This document shows, one piece after another, positions 20,025 through 28,919 of a stretch of 47,391 nucleotides of DNA (within the stretch, counting starts at the first letter, position 1; the number at the start of each line of letters is the position of its first letter). A program made the position numbers and the translations under genes. Below the pieces are notes generated by a model. It saw only the letters and a program-made list of their open reading frames with translations, was not told the DNA's origin and made no database searches. The DNA comes from Planctomycetota bacterium (GTDB lineage Bacteria > Planctomycetota > UBA1135 > GCA-002686595). The stretch covers positions 1-47,391 of the forward strand of contig PKCK01000014.1 in NCBI GenBank assembly GCA_002862085.1. The letters run 5' to 3'.

Positions 20025-20897
20025 ATGACGCGCCCGATCCTTTCCATTCGAGCCGCCGCTGCCGTCCTCTTCGCGGCAGGCCTAGGGGTCCTTCCCGGCT
20101 GTTACATCGACACCCAGCGCTACCCGGGGATGATGCGTCCGTCCAAGCGGCCCCTGCCGTCGGGCGCGCGGGACTCCTTCGGGCGCGGTCCGGAGGAGGC
20201 GTACGTCGTCCGCCACAGTGATCTCGTCTCGGTGCGCAAGGCCGAGACCATGCAGACAGTGGCCTTGCGCTGGTACGACCGGAGCACGGAGGCGCCCGCA
20301 GGCTCCTGGATCTACACGGGGCCGAAGGGCTTCGCCGAGGTGCTGTTGCCGGGCGCCACCGAGGTTCAGATGCGAGGCAACTGCGCGGGCGTGGTGGGCT
20401 CGGAGAGCCGGCGCGAGCCGATCTTCACCTTCGTCTCGGTCGTGGACGCCTCGGTGCGCTTCGGCGAATTCGGACGCGTCCAGCTCCCCGGCGGCGCGCT
20501 CCTCGAGGCGGACAACGGCCTCTTCGTGCTGGAGATGGTCGACCCGAGGGTCCTCAGGGTCGCGAACCGATCCGGGCGCCCGGGGACCGTCGCGTACCGG
20601 GAGGAGCTCCTGCAGCTCAAGCCCTCCGAGACCGTCGACCTCGCGCTCCTCGACGTGGGCACTGCACCCTTCGAAGTGGACCCCGACACGCGCGACGTGG
20701 TGACCGACGGCGGGCGCGTGCAGCTGCGGGGCGACGTCGACGTGCTGGCCTCCGGCGACGGGGCTCGCATGCTCGCGACGGGCGAGAGCGAGATCAGGGG
20801 CTACGGCCAGGTGATCCGACTCGATCCCGGCGACGAGATCCTCCTCGAGAGCCTCGGCAGCGCTGAGGAGCGCCCGGCCGCCGTCGAGACGCCCTGA
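20025..20897 (+). CDS. Predicted lipoprotein of unknown function
   Basis: A 290-residue protein not assigned to a family. The ATG at 20025 is preferred over an in-frame TTG nine bases upstream. It opens with a basic region, a hydrophobic stretch (AAAAVLFAAGLGVLPGC) and a Cys that fits a lipobox, so it should be anchored in the periplasm or outer membrane. The rest is mainly short beta-like stretches, with several SVRFGEFGRVQLPGGALLE-type segments and RVQLRGDVDVLASGDGARML near the end. This gives a faint FecR-like or beta-sandwich impression that I cannot confirm. It lies 41 bp after accC and 144 bp before the nucleotide-sugar genes, so it may belong to either group. Confidence 0.75.
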   Translation: MTRPILSIRAAAAVLFAAGLGVLPGCYIDTQRYPGMMRPSKRPLPSGARDSFGRGPEEAYVVRHSDLVSVRKAETMQTVALRWYDRSTEAPAGSWIYTGPKGFAEVLLPGATEVQMRGNCAGVVGSESRREPIFTFVSVVDASVRFGEFGRVQLPGGALLEADNGLFVLEMVDPRVLRVANRSGRPGTVAYREELLQLKPSETVDLALLDVGTAPFEVDPDTRDVVTDGGRVQLRGDVDVLASGDGARMLATGESEIRGYGQVIRLDPGDEILLESLGSAEERPAAVETP

Positions 20898-21041
20898 ACC
20901 CAGTCCCGACCAAATCGCCGCGCCGGATCCGCCAGCGCGTCGGCTCGCCCTCTCGCGATCGTCCCGAAACCCCGCCCCACCCGCACCGAGCGCCCACGCC
21001 AGCGCGCCTCCCGGCGGGATCGTCTTCTGCACACTGGATCG

Positions 21042-22019
21042 ATGAAACGCGTTCTGATCACCGGCGGCGCCGGATTCCTCGGAAGCCATCTCTGCGACCG
21101 CTTCCTGGCCGAGGGATACGCGGTCATCTGCATGGACAACCTGATCACGGGCTCGAAGGACAACATCGAGCACCTGTTCGGGCGCGAGGACTTCCTGTTC
21201 ATGCATCAGGACGTCACGGAGTTCATCCACGTCCCCGGCCCTCTCGACGCGATCCTGCACTTCGCTTCTCCGGCCAGTCCGATCGACTACCTCGAGCTTC
21301 CGATCCAGACCCTCAAGGTCGGTTCGCTGGGGACGCACAAGGCGCTCGGCCTCGCCAAGGCCAAGGGCGCGCGCTTCCTCCTCGCCTCGACCTCGGAGTG
21401 CTACGGCGACCCGCTGGTGCACCCGCAACCGGAGTCCTACTGGGGCAACGTCAACCCCGTCGGACCCCGCGGGGTGTACGACGAAGCGAAGCGCTTCGCC
21501 GAGGCCATGACGATGGCCTACCACCGGTTCCACGACGTCGAGACGCGCATCGTCCGGATCTTCAACACCTACGGGCCGCGGATGCGCCTCAACGACGGCC
21601 GCGCGCTGCCCGCGTTCATGGGGCAGGCCCTGCGAGGAGAGCCGATCACCGTCTTCGGCGACGGTTCGCAGACCCGCTCGTTCTGCTACGTGGACGATCT
21701 GGTGGAGGGCATCTATCGCCTGCTCCACTCCAACGAGGCCGAGCCCTGCAACATCGGCAACCCGGCCGAGATGACGATCCTCGAATTCGCGCAGAAGGTC
21801 GTCGAGATGACCGGGTCGGGCTCGGAGATCAGCTTCAAGGACCTGCCGAAGGACGACCCGAAGGTGCGCCAGCCGGACATCACGAAGGCCCGGGCGATCC
21901 TCGGCTGGGAGGCCGAGGTCGACCTGGACACCGGCCTCGCCCGCACTCTGGATTTCTTCCGCGCCAAGATCGCGTCCGGCCGCGCCGAGCCCCCCGTTCG
22001 CGCGGGCCAGGAGGGCTGA
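21042..22019 (+). CDS. UDP-glucuronate decarboxylase (UDP-xylose synthase), extended SDR family
   Basis: A 325-residue NAD-dependent enzyme predicted to convert UDP-glucuronate to UDP-xylose. The N-terminal Rossmann motif is [20 protein letters not shown] and the YxxxK pair in [12 protein letters not shown] follow. The block [14 protein letters not shown] together with [16 protein letters not shown] is the hallmark that separates UXS from other sugar epimerases. [17 protein letters not shown] is also typical. It is the first gene of a compact group and stops 3 bp before glmS. The product UDP-xylose would feed the glycan made by the downstream cluster. Confidence 0.9.
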   Translation: MKRVLITGGAGFLGSHLCDRFLAEGYAVICMDNLITGSKDNIEHLFGREDFLFMHQDVTEFIHVPGPLDAILHFASPASPIDYLELPIQTLKVGSLGTHKALGLAKAKGARFLLASTSECYGDPLVHPQPESYWGNVNPVGPRGVYDEAKRFAEAMTMAYHRFHDVETRIVRIFNTYGPRMRLNDGRALPAFMGQALRGEPITVFGDGSQTRSFCYVDDLVEGIYRLLHSNEAEPCNIGNPAEMTILEFAQKVVEMTGSGSEISFKDLPKDDPKVRQPDITKARAILGWEAEVDLDTGLARTLDFFRAKIASGRAEPPVRAGQEG

Positions 22020-22022
22020 GCG

Positions 22023-23879
22023 ATGTGCGGTATCGTCGGTGCGCTGCTCCGCTCGGGGTCCGTGACCGAGGGGCTGATCGAGGGGCTGAGCGTCCTCGAA
22101 TACCGCGGGTACGACAGCGCTGGCGTCGCCGTCGCGCGCGAGCAGGGTGTGGAGGTGTGCAAGCGGAGCGGCCGCCTCGCGAATCTCGAGAACGCCCTGC
22201 GTGAGTCCGGCTTCGGCGCGTCCCCGGCTGGCATCGGGCACACTCGGTGGGCCACCCACGGTGAGCCGTCGGACTCCAACGCTCATCCGCACACCGGCCG
22301 CTCCGGCCGCCTCGCGGTCGTCCACAACGGCATCATCGAGAACCACGTGGAGCTCAAGCGCGAGCTCTTGAGCGCTGGCGAGTCGTTCACCTCGGAGACC
22401 GATACAGAGGTTCTCGCCCGGATGATCGATCGGCACTGGGTCGAGGAGGGTGACGACGAGGACGCTCTTCTCCGCGCTGTCGCCCGGGTCGTCCCGCGCT
22501 TGAAGGGCTACTACGCCCTGGCTCTGCTCGCGACGACCCCCCGAGGTCCGGTCCTCGTCGCGGTTCGTCAAGGACCGCCGCTGGTGGTGGGAGTCACCGA
22601 GGACGGCGGGTTCCTCTCTTCGGATCAACTCGGTGTCCTTCCGAGGACCCGAGATGTCGTCTTCCTCGAGGACGGCGACGTCGCCAGGGTCGGCCCTGGC
22701 CGGCTCCAGGTCACGGACGCCCGCGGCGTCGAGGTCGTTCGCGAGGCGACCACCATCGCGTGGGACCCGTCCGACAGCGGGAAAGGCAAGTACCCGCACC
22801 ACATGCTCAAGGAGATCCACGAGCAGCCGGACGTGATCGCACGCACGGCCTTCGACCGGATCGACCTCGGCGCAGGGGACGTGCGCTTCGAAGGGGGCGC
22901 CTTCGACGACGCGTTCTGCCGCTCGATCGAGCGAGTTCAGATCCTCGCGTGCGGCACGGCGCTCCACGCCGGCCAGATCGCGCGGTATCTCATCGAGGGC
23001 CTCGCGGGTATCCCGGTGGACTTCGACTTCGCGAGCGAGTTCCGCTACCGCCAGCCGCGCGTGGTGGAGGGGACTCTCGCGCTCGCGATCACGCAGTCGG
23101 GCGAGACCGCGGACACCCTCGCCGCGACGCGCCTCGCACGCGAGCTGGGCGCGCGCACCACTGCGATCTGCAACGTGGCCGGATCGACCCAGGTGCGCGA
23201 GTCCGACGCGGCGATCCTGACCCACGCGGGGCCCGAGGTCGGCGTCGCCAGCACGAAGGCCTTCACCGCGCAGGTGGCCGCAGCGATCCTGCTGGCCGTC
23301 CGCCTCGCGCGGAGCCGGGGCGCGCTCCCCGAGCACAAAGCGCGCGAGCTCCTCGAGGAGCTGCGCATGATCAGGCCGAAGGTCGAGTCGCTGCTCACCG
23401 ACGCGGCCATCGCCCGCTGCCGCGCCGTCGCGCGGCAGCACGCCGGCAAGCGCGGCTTCCTCTTCCTCGGGCGCGGAATCAACTTCCCGGTGGCCCTCGA
23501 GGGCGCGCTGAAGCTGAAGGAGATCGCCTACGTCCACGCTGAGGGCTACGCGGCCGGTGAGATGAAGCACGGGCCCATCGCGCTGGTCGACAACGACATG
23601 GCGATCCTCGTGATCAACGCCGCCGGGGCGGTGGCGGAGAAGACGCGCGCGAACATCGAGCAGACGAAGGCGCGCGGCGGGGTCATGATCAGCGTGGGGT
23701 CCGACGATGCGAGTCACGCGATCGCCGCGATGTCGGTCCCTGTCCCGGTGACGTCCGAGTGGCTCTCACCCCTTCTGAATTCGATTCCGCTGCAGCTCGT
23801 CGCGTACCACATCGCGGAGATCCGCGGCTGCGACATCGACAAACCGCGTAACCTCGCGAAGAGCGTCACCGTCGAATGA
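22023..23879 (+). CDS. glmS: Glutamine-fructose-6-phosphate aminotransferase (isomerizing)
   Basis: A 618-residue enzyme that makes glucosamine-6-phosphate from fructose-6-phosphate and glutamine, the entry to UDP-GlcNAc. The N-terminal glutaminase has the nucleophile Cys2 in MCGIVGALL, then LEYRGYDSAG and GHTRWATHGEPSD. The C-terminal half has two SIS domains, with CGTALHAG, ITQSGETADTLAA, GPEVGVASTKAFTAQ, and the end DKPRNLAKSVTVE that closes the active site. A GGAGGG sequence at 22011-22016 is a fitting ribosome binding site. No glmS ribozyme fits in the 3-bp gap upstream. Here the gene sits inside an exopolysaccharide precursor operon rather than beside glmU. Confidence 0.97.
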   Translation: MCGIVGALLRSGSVTEGLIEGLSVLEYRGYDSAGVAVAREQGVEVCKRSGRLANLENALRESGFGASPAGIGHTRWATHGEPSDSNAHPHTGRSGRLAVVHNGIIENHVELKRELLSAGESFTSETDTEVLARMIDRHWVEEGDDEDALLRAVARVVPRLKGYYALALLATTPRGPVLVAVRQGPPLVVGVTEDGGFLSSDQLGVLPRTRDVVFLEDGDVARVGPGRLQVTDARGVEVVREATTIAWDPSDSGKGKYPHHMLKEIHEQPDVIARTAFDRIDLGAGDVRFEGGAFDDAFCRSIERVQILACGTALHAGQIARYLIEGLAGIPVDFDFASEFRYRQPRVVEGTLALAITQSGETADTLAATRLARELGARTTAICNVAGSTQVRESDAAILTHAGPEVGVASTKAFTAQVAAAILLAVRLARSRGALPEHKARELLEELRMIRPKVESLLTDAAIARCRAVARQHAGKRGFLFLGRGINFPVALEGALKLKEIAYVHAEGYAAGEMKHGPIALVDNDMAILVINAAGAVAEKTRANIEQTKARGGVMISVGSDDASHAIAAMSVPVPVTSEWLSPLLNSIPLQLVAYHIAEIRGCDIDKPRNLAKSVTVE

Positions 23880-24874
23880 AACTCCTCGTCACTGGCGGAG
23901 CTGGATTCATCGGCTCCCACCTCGTCGAAGCGCTCCTGCGGCGTGGCGACGAGGTCGTCGTTCTCGACAACTTCAACGACTTCTACGATCCGGTCATCAA
24001 GCGTCACAACGTCGAGGCGATCGAGCGGACAGCAGCTGAGGTCGGTGGGGGGGGGCCCTCGCCCCTGACCCTCGTCGAGGGGGACATCCGTGACGCGGAC
24101 CTCGTCGAGCGCCTCTTCGAGGAGGGCGAGTTCGGCGCGGTCGTGCATCTCGCCGCGATGGCCGGGGTGCGACCGTCGCTGGACGATCCTCTGCTCTACC
24201 AGGACGTGAATCTGCGGGGGACCATCATCCTCCTGGAGCAGCTCGCGAAGCGGCCCTCGACGCGATTCGTCTTCGCCTCCTCCTCGAGCGTCTACGGTGG
24301 GAACGACGACGTCCCCTTCCGCGAGGCTGCGGACGTCCACAAGCCCATCTCCCCGTACGCGGCGACCAAGCGCGCCGGCGAGCTGCTCGCCTTCACCCAT
24401 CACCACCTCTACGGGATCCCCACGGCCTGCCTGCGATTCTTCACGGTCTACGGGCCGCGGCAGCGACCGGAGATGGCGATCCACAAGTTCGTACGCCTCA
24501 CCCTCGAGGGCAAGCCCCTGCCGTTCTTCGGGGACGGCACCACTCGCCGCGACTACACCTACGTCGACGACATCATCGACGGGGTCGTCCGCTCCATCGA
24601 CAGGTGCGAGGGGTACGAGATCTACAACCTCGGTGAGTCTCGTACGACGTCCCTCGCGGAGCTCGTGGAGCTGGTCGGAGAGGCCTGCGGCAGAGCACCG
24701 GTCCTGGACCGGCAGCCCATGCAGCCCGGGGACGTGGTGGTCACCTACGCCGACGTGTCCAAGGCCCGCGAGAAGCTCGGCTACGATCCGCACACCACCG
24801 TGGCGGAGGGCCTCGCGCGCTTCGTGGCCTGGTACCGCGCGGTCGTCCTCAGAGAGCCGGCGGCGTCCTCCTGA
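23876..24874 (+). CDS. NAD-dependent epimerase, probably UDP-glucuronate 4-epimerase-like
   Basis: A 332-residue extended SDR enzyme whose start overlaps the glmS stop by 4 bp. The Rossmann motif TGGAGFIGSHLVEALL is followed by LDNFNDFYDPVIKRHN, which is typical of UDP-glucuronate epimerases. AAMAGVRPSLDDP, SSSSVYGG and SPYAATKRAGELLA (the YxxxK pair) match the same group. RFFTVYGPRQRPEMAIHKF and GTTRRDYTYVDDI follow. It would interconvert UDP-glucuronate and UDP-galacturonate, sharing its substrate with the decarboxylase two genes upstream. A related epimerase specificity cannot be excluded from sequence alone. Confidence 0.85.
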   Translation: MKLLVTGGAGFIGSHLVEALLRRGDEVVVLDNFNDFYDPVIKRHNVEAIERTAAEVGGGGPSPLTLVEGDIRDADLVERLFEEGEFGAVVHLAAMAGVRPSLDDPLLYQDVNLRGTIILLEQLAKRPSTRFVFASSSSVYGGNDDVPFREAADVHKPISPYAATKRAGELLAFTHHHLYGIPTACLRFFTVYGPRQRPEMAIHKFVRLTLEGKPLPFFGDGTTRRDYTYVDDIIDGVVRSIDRCEGYEIYNLGESRTTSLAELVELVGEACGRAPVLDRQPMQPGDVVVTYADVSKAREKLGYDPHTTVAEGLARFVAWYRAVVLREPAASS

Positions 24875-25012
24875 TCGGCGTTCCCTCTTCCTCCCCCGAC
24901 CGGCTTCGTCCCGTCCTGAGGACGTTCCGGGCCGGGTCACCCCCCTGGGCGGAGAGCGGGTATCGTTTCGCGCTCCCGCCCCCTCCCTGGCAGACGTACC
25001 TCCCTTCCGAAG

Positions 25013-25744
25013 ATGAAAGGCGTGATCCTCGCCGGTGGCCTTGGCACGCGGCTCTTCCCGCTCACCAAGATCACCAACAAGCACCTGCTGCCGGTCTACG
25101 ACAGGCCGATGATCCACTACCCGATCCAGACGCTGGTGAATGCCGGGATCGACGACATCATGATCGTGACCGGCGGCCGCAAGTCCGGTGACTTCTTGTC
25201 GCTCCTGGGCAACGGCCGCGACTTCGGCCTGAAGCACCTCAACTACACCTACCAGGAAGGTGAGGGCGGCATCGCCGAGGCCCTCGGCCTCGCGGAGCAC
25301 TGGGCGGCGGGCGAGCCGATCGCGGTGATCCTCGGGGACAACCTGATCGAGAACAACATCGCCAAGGCCGTCGCCGACTTCAAGGCGCAGGGCACGGGGG
25401 CGAAGATCATGCTGAAGGAGGTGCACGACCCTCACCGCTTCGGCGTCGCGACCCTCGACGGTGACAAGGTCGAGAAGATCGTCGAGAAGCCGAAGGAGCC
25501 CGAGTCCAACCTCGCGGTCATCGGCATCTACATGTACGACGGGCGCGTGTGGGACATCATTCACCGTCTGGAGCCCTCCGATCGGGGCGAGCTGGAGATC
25601 ACGGACGTGAACAACTGGTACATCCAGGACGGCACGATGACCTTCGAGGTCCTCGAGGGCTGGTGGACCGATGCCGGCACCTTCGAGTCGCTGCACCACG
25701 CTTCGACACTCGTCGCCGAGGGCGGCGCGAACAAGATGGACTGA
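25013..25744 (+). CDS. rmlA: Glucose-1-phosphate thymidylyltransferase, short form
   Basis: A 243-residue nucleotidyltransferase that would form dTDP-glucose from dTTP and glucose-1-phosphate. Signature GGLGTRLFPLTKITNKHLLPVYDRPM is at the N-terminus (in blocks: GGLGTRL, then KHLLPVYDRPMI). VILGDNLIE, EKPKEPESNLAVIGIYMYD and WWTDAGTFESL match family positions. Most RmlA proteins are about 290 residues; this one lacks the C-terminal helical extension of the classic enzyme, so allosteric control may differ. It precedes rmlD and rmlB, which supports the dTDP-sugar assignment. Confidence 0.9.
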   Translation: MKGVILAGGLGTRLFPLTKITNKHLLPVYDRPMIHYPIQTLVNAGIDDIMIVTGGRKSGDFLSLLGNGRDFGLKHLNYTYQEGEGGIAEALGLAEHWAAGEPIAVILGDNLIENNIAKAVADFKAQGTGAKIMLKEVHDPHRFGVATLDGDKVEKIVEKPKEPESNLAVIGIYMYDGRVWDIIHRLEPSDRGELEITDVNNWYIQDGTMTFEVLEGWWTDAGTFESLHHASTLVAEGGANKMD

Positions 25745-25811
25745 GGGTCTGCGCGCGGCTCCGCCGCGCGCGCCTCGAGACACCCCGCCCGCCGCGGCGC
25801 GGACAGAACCG

Positions 25812-26717
25812 ATGACGGAAGCACAGGACGGCGGACCCAGGAGGATCCTCGTGACCGGAGCCGCTGGCATGCTCGGCAGCCAGGTGCTCCTGGCGGCTCC
25901 CGAGGACGTCGAGGTGGTGGGCACCGACATGCGCGAAGCCCACGGGGTGGACGTGCACGGAGTCGACCTCACCGATGAGGCGCAGGTCCAGTCGGCGCTG
26001 TTCGAGGCCGCGGGGCGGATCCACGGCGTGATTCACACGGCCGCCTACACGGCGGTGGACAAGGCGGAGGAGGAGCCGGAGCTCGCTCAGGCCGTGAACG
26101 GAGACGCCTGCGGGGTCCTCGCGCGCGCGGCCGCGCGCGCCGGCGCACCGCTCGTGGTGGTCTCCACGGACTTCGTGTTCGACGGCACCCGCACCGAGCC
26201 CTACCCGGTGGATCACCCCACGTCCCCGGCTTCGGTCTACGGCGGCACGAAGCTCAGCGGAGAGCACCAGGCTCTCGCGGCTCATCCGGACGGCGCGTGC
26301 ATCGTGCGGACCCAGTGGCTCTACGGGCCGCGCGGAGGCCACTTCCCTGGCACCATGCAGCGCCTCGCGCGCGAGCGTGATCGCCTGTCGGTCGTGTCGG
26401 ACCAGGTGGGCTCGCCCACCTCGACCCTCGAACTCGCGCCTGCTCTCTGGGACGTGCTCGAGCGCGGCGAGGCCGGCGTGTACCACGCCGCCTGTGAAGG
26501 GGAGTGCTCCTGGTACGACCTCGCCGTCGCGACGATCGAGGCCAGCGGGATCGAGGGCGTCCGCATCGAGCCCTGCTCCACCGAGGAATTCCCGCGCCCG
26601 GCCAAGCGGCCGGCGTACAGCGTCCTCGACTGCTCCAAGCTCACCGAACTACGCGGCGCGCCACTCGCGCCCTGGCGCGACGCCCTGCTCACCTATCTCG
26701 GCGGAGACTCCGAATGA
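25812..26717 (+). CDS. rmlD: dTDP-4-dehydrorhamnose reductase
   Basis: A 301-residue SDR enzyme that makes the last reduction to dTDP-L-rhamnose. I start it at the ATG at 25812 (MTEAQDGGPRRILVTGAAGML), since codons upstream overlap rmlA. It shows TGAAGMLGSQV, AAYTAVDKAEEEPELA, STDFVFDGTR, the YxxxK pair in VYGGTKLSGE, and RTQWLYGPRGGHF. The C-terminal RPAYSVLDCSKL is the usual RmlD ending motif. The stop overlaps the rmlB start by 4 bp. No rmlC is present here, so the 3,5-epimerase must be elsewhere or the end product is a different 6-deoxyhexose. Confidence 0.92.
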   Translation: MTEAQDGGPRRILVTGAAGMLGSQVLLAAPEDVEVVGTDMREAHGVDVHGVDLTDEAQVQSALFEAAGRIHGVIHTAAYTAVDKAEEEPELAQAVNGDACGVLARAAARAGAPLVVVSTDFVFDGTRTEPYPVDHPTSPASVYGGTKLSGEHQALAAHPDGACIVRTQWLYGPRGGHFPGTMQRLARERDRLSVVSDQVGSPTSTLELAPALWDVLERGEAGVYHAACEGECSWYDLAVATIEASGIEGVRIEPCSTEEFPRPAKRPAYSVLDCSKLTELRGAPLAPWRDALLTYLGGDSE

Positions 26718-27736
26718 CACGCACCATCCTCGTGACCGGCGGGGCCGGCTTCATCGGCTCGAACTTCGTGCGCATGCTGCTGGAGGACCGGCCCGGCGAC
26801 CGCGTCATCAACCTCGACGCGCTCACTTACGCGGGCAACCTCGAGAACCTCAAGGGCATCGAGTCGAACCCGAACTACACCTTCGTCCACGGTGACATCA
26901 CCCGTGACGAGGACGTGGCGAGGGCCTTCGAGGCCGGGGGGGAGAGCGGCGTGAGCCACGTCGTTCATTTCGCGGCGGAGAGCCACGTGGATCGCTCGAT
27001 CCAGAGCGGCCTGCCCTTCGTGAACTCGAACGTGATCGGAACGCAGGTCCTCCTCGATCAGGCGCGAGGGCGCAGCGTCGAAGGCTTCGTGCACGTCTCG
27101 ACGGACGAGGTCTACGGGTCCCTGGGCAAGACCGGGTTCTTCACCGAAGAGACTCCGCTCTCCCCGAACTCACCCTACTCCGCGAGCAAGGCCGGCAGCG
27201 ACATGCTCGTGCGCGCCGCTCACCACACCCACGGATTCCCGGCGACGATCACTCGCTGCTCCAACAACTACGGGCCGTACCAGTTTCCGGAGAAGCTGAT
27301 CCCGCTGATGATCGCCAACGCGCGCGAGGACAAGGCCCTCCCGGTCTACGGCGACGGCATGCAGATCCGTGACTGGCTCTACGTTCGTGACCACTGCGAG
27401 GCGATCCTCGCTGTCATGGAGAAGGGGCAGCCCGGCGAGGTCTACAACATCGGTGGGCACAACGAATATCCGAACATCGAGATCGTCCGTTCCATCCTGC
27501 GGCACCTGGACAAGCCGGAGTCGCTCATCGAGTACGTCACCGATCGCCCGGGCCACGATCGCCGCTACGCGATCGACGCGAAGAAGATCGACGAGCAGCT
27601 CGGCTGGACGCCTCGCTACACCTTCGAGCAGGCCCTCCCGATGACGATCCAGTGGTACCTGGACAACGACGAGTGGCTCCAGTCGGTCCGCTCGGGCGCC
27701 TACCGCGACTACTACGCAGCCCAGTACGGAGGCTGA
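26714..27736 (+). CDS. rmlB: dTDP-glucose 4,6-dehydratase
   Basis: A 340-residue NAD-dependent dehydratase that converts dTDP-glucose to the 4-keto-6-deoxy intermediate. The ATG at 26714 overlaps the rmlD stop (ATGA). Motifs are TGGAGFIGSNFVR, LDALTYAGNLENL, HFAAESHVDRSI, STDEVYGSL, SPYSASKAGSD (YxxxK), SNNYGPYQFPEKLIPLMI and RPGHDRRYAID, all diagnostic for RmlB. Length is normal. Gene order rmlA-rmlD-rmlB is a compact precursor unit, followed by a 384-bp gap before the export genes. Confidence 0.97.
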   Translation: MTRTILVTGGAGFIGSNFVRMLLEDRPGDRVINLDALTYAGNLENLKGIESNPNYTFVHGDITRDEDVARAFEAGGESGVSHVVHFAAESHVDRSIQSGLPFVNSNVIGTQVLLDQARGRSVEGFVHVSTDEVYGSLGKTGFFTEETPLSPNSPYSASKAGSDMLVRAAHHTHGFPATITRCSNNYGPYQFPEKLIPLMIANAREDKALPVYGDGMQIRDWLYVRDHCEAILAVMEKGQPGEVYNIGGHNEYPNIEIVRSILRHLDKPESLIEYVTDRPGHDRRYAIDAKKIDEQLGWTPRYTFEQALPMTIQWYLDNDEWLQSVRSGAYRDYYAAQYGG

Positions 27737-28120
27737 GGTCGTCGTGATGGACCGTGGCGATGCGGCGTCGGGTCGCGCCCCGAAGCGCGCGGACGGACGC
27801 TGCGGGGCATCGGCGATGGGGGATGCCGACGTCGCGAGGGCCGTCTCGGGGTGGTCCGAACACCTCGTCCCCGGGCTGCAGCCAGGGCCGGCTCGTCCTG
27901 GCTGGCGAATCGGGCGATCCGGGGGCATGCTGGATCTCCCGGCGAGCGCGGGAGCGTTCCAGATCGGGTCAATTCTCCACCCAGAACGGCCGATGAGCAC
28001 TCCTGCCGGGCCTGTCCGGTCCGATCCTCGGCCGCCACTCGAGGCTCCCTGCTCTCTCAAGGGCGGAGCCGCCCTTCCATCCTGACGGTCACCGGCAGCC
28101 TCAACTCACCGCACGCCTCG
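27737..28120 (+). other. Leader region of the polysaccharide export operon
   Basis: A 384-bp stretch without a recognisable gene between rmlB and the export lipoprotein. It holds two inverted repeats: CAGCCAGG/CCTGGCTG (27879-27886 and 27897-27904) and a perfect 8-bp dyad just before the operon (28059-28076). A candidate transcript start or regulator target should lie here. I found no convincing -24/-12 box, although a sigma-54 activator is encoded nearby. Confidence 0.45.
28059..28076 (+). promoter_or_regulatory. Perfect dyad upstream of the export operon
   Basis: AAGGGCGG and CCGCCCTT form an 8-bp perfect inverted repeat separated by 2 bp, about 45 bp before the export lipoprotein start. 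As RNA it would fold to a 6-bp stem with a 6-nt loop and no following U tract, so it is a weak terminator candidate. An operator site or leader hairpin is equally possible. Confidence 0.4.
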
Positions 28121-28918
28121 ATGCGCCGCTCCACTCCCTTCGTCTCCCCGGCCCTCGGGCTCGTCGCTCTACTGGTCGCCGCGTTCGGCCTCCCCGGCTG
28201 CAACACAGCGCCCTCGAAGCGGGCGATCCAGTACATGAACCAGGAAGGCTTCGGCCGCCCGGTCTTCGGCAACGCGGAGGAAGAGGAGTACGTCTCCATC
28301 GGTGACTCGGTCACGGTCTTCGACGTCGCTCACCCCGACGAGATCGACGTCCAACTGGTCGTCGCCGCCGACGGAACGGTTCTCCTGCGCGAGGTGGGGC
28401 GGATCTACATCGCCGGTCTCACCCGGACCGATCTCCAGAGCTTGCTCACTCGCAAATACGACCCCTACTTCCAGGACTCGCCCGAGATCGTCGTCGAGAT
28501 CTCCGCCTCGCAGCGCGTGTTCTGGGTCCTGGGTGAAGTCGCCCGTGAAGGCTCCTTCCCGTTCAAGGGGAACCAGAACATCATCGACGCGGTCGTCGAC
28601 GCGCGTCCGAAGCCGACCAGTGCGAACCTGGGTCGGATCCTGCTGATTCGAGCGGACCCCAACGATCCGCTTCGCTTGCCCTTCAACTTCCACGACCTCG
28701 TCATCCAGGGCGACTCCAGTCTCAACTACGTCCTGCAGGAGAACGACATCGTCTGGGTTCCGCCGACCCTCATGGCGGAGTTCGGCTTCTTCCTGCAGAA
28801 GATGCTCTTCCCGGTGACAGCGGTCCTCCAGTCCCTGGGGAACGGCCTGTGGGGCGGCCGTCGTGGCAACGTCCGCAACAACGGCAACCGCGCGTTCGGA
28901 TTCGGGGGACTCTTCTGA
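28121..28918 (+). CDS. Polysaccharide export lipoprotein (Wza/OtnA-like)
   Basis: A 265-residue outer-membrane or periplasmic export protein. I choose the ATG at 28121 because it opens a lipoprotein signal (LLVAAFGLPGC). After the Cys come the export-domain motifs YVSIGDSVTVFDV and LREVGRIYIAGLT, then an SLBB-like part with VFWVLGEVAREGSFPFKGNQNIIDAV and LQENDIVWVPP. The domain pair is that of Wza-type periplasmic export proteins, in the short form found in XrtA-type clusters. The last 60 residues have a hydrophobic helix and an Asn/Gly/Arg-rich tail. It is followed after 1 bp by the chain-length gene. Confidence 0.92.
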   Translation: MRRSTPFVSPALGLVALLVAAFGLPGCNTAPSKRAIQYMNQEGFGRPVFGNAEEEEYVSIGDSVTVFDVAHPDEIDVQLVVAADGTVLLREVGRIYIAGLTRTDLQSLLTRKYDPYFQDSPEIVVEISASQRVFWVLGEVAREGSFPFKGNQNIIDAVVDARPKPTSANLGRILLIRADPNDPLRLPFNFHDLVIQGDSSLNYVLQENDIVWVPPTLMAEFGFFLQKMLFPVTAVLQSLGNGLWGGRRGNVRNNGNRAFGFGGLF

Positions 28919-28919
28919 G

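Noticed and set aside
22020..22022. glmS ribozyme
   Set aside because: Only 3 bp separate glmS from the preceding gene; there is no room and no ribozyme-like sequence before it.
20082..23717. 1211-residue open frame on the minus strand
   Set aside because: It lies antisense to the lipoprotein, UDP-xylose synthase and glmS genes, which have clear family motifs; its composition (Arg, Asp, Val, Leu-rich) is typical of antisense frames in GC-rich DNA.
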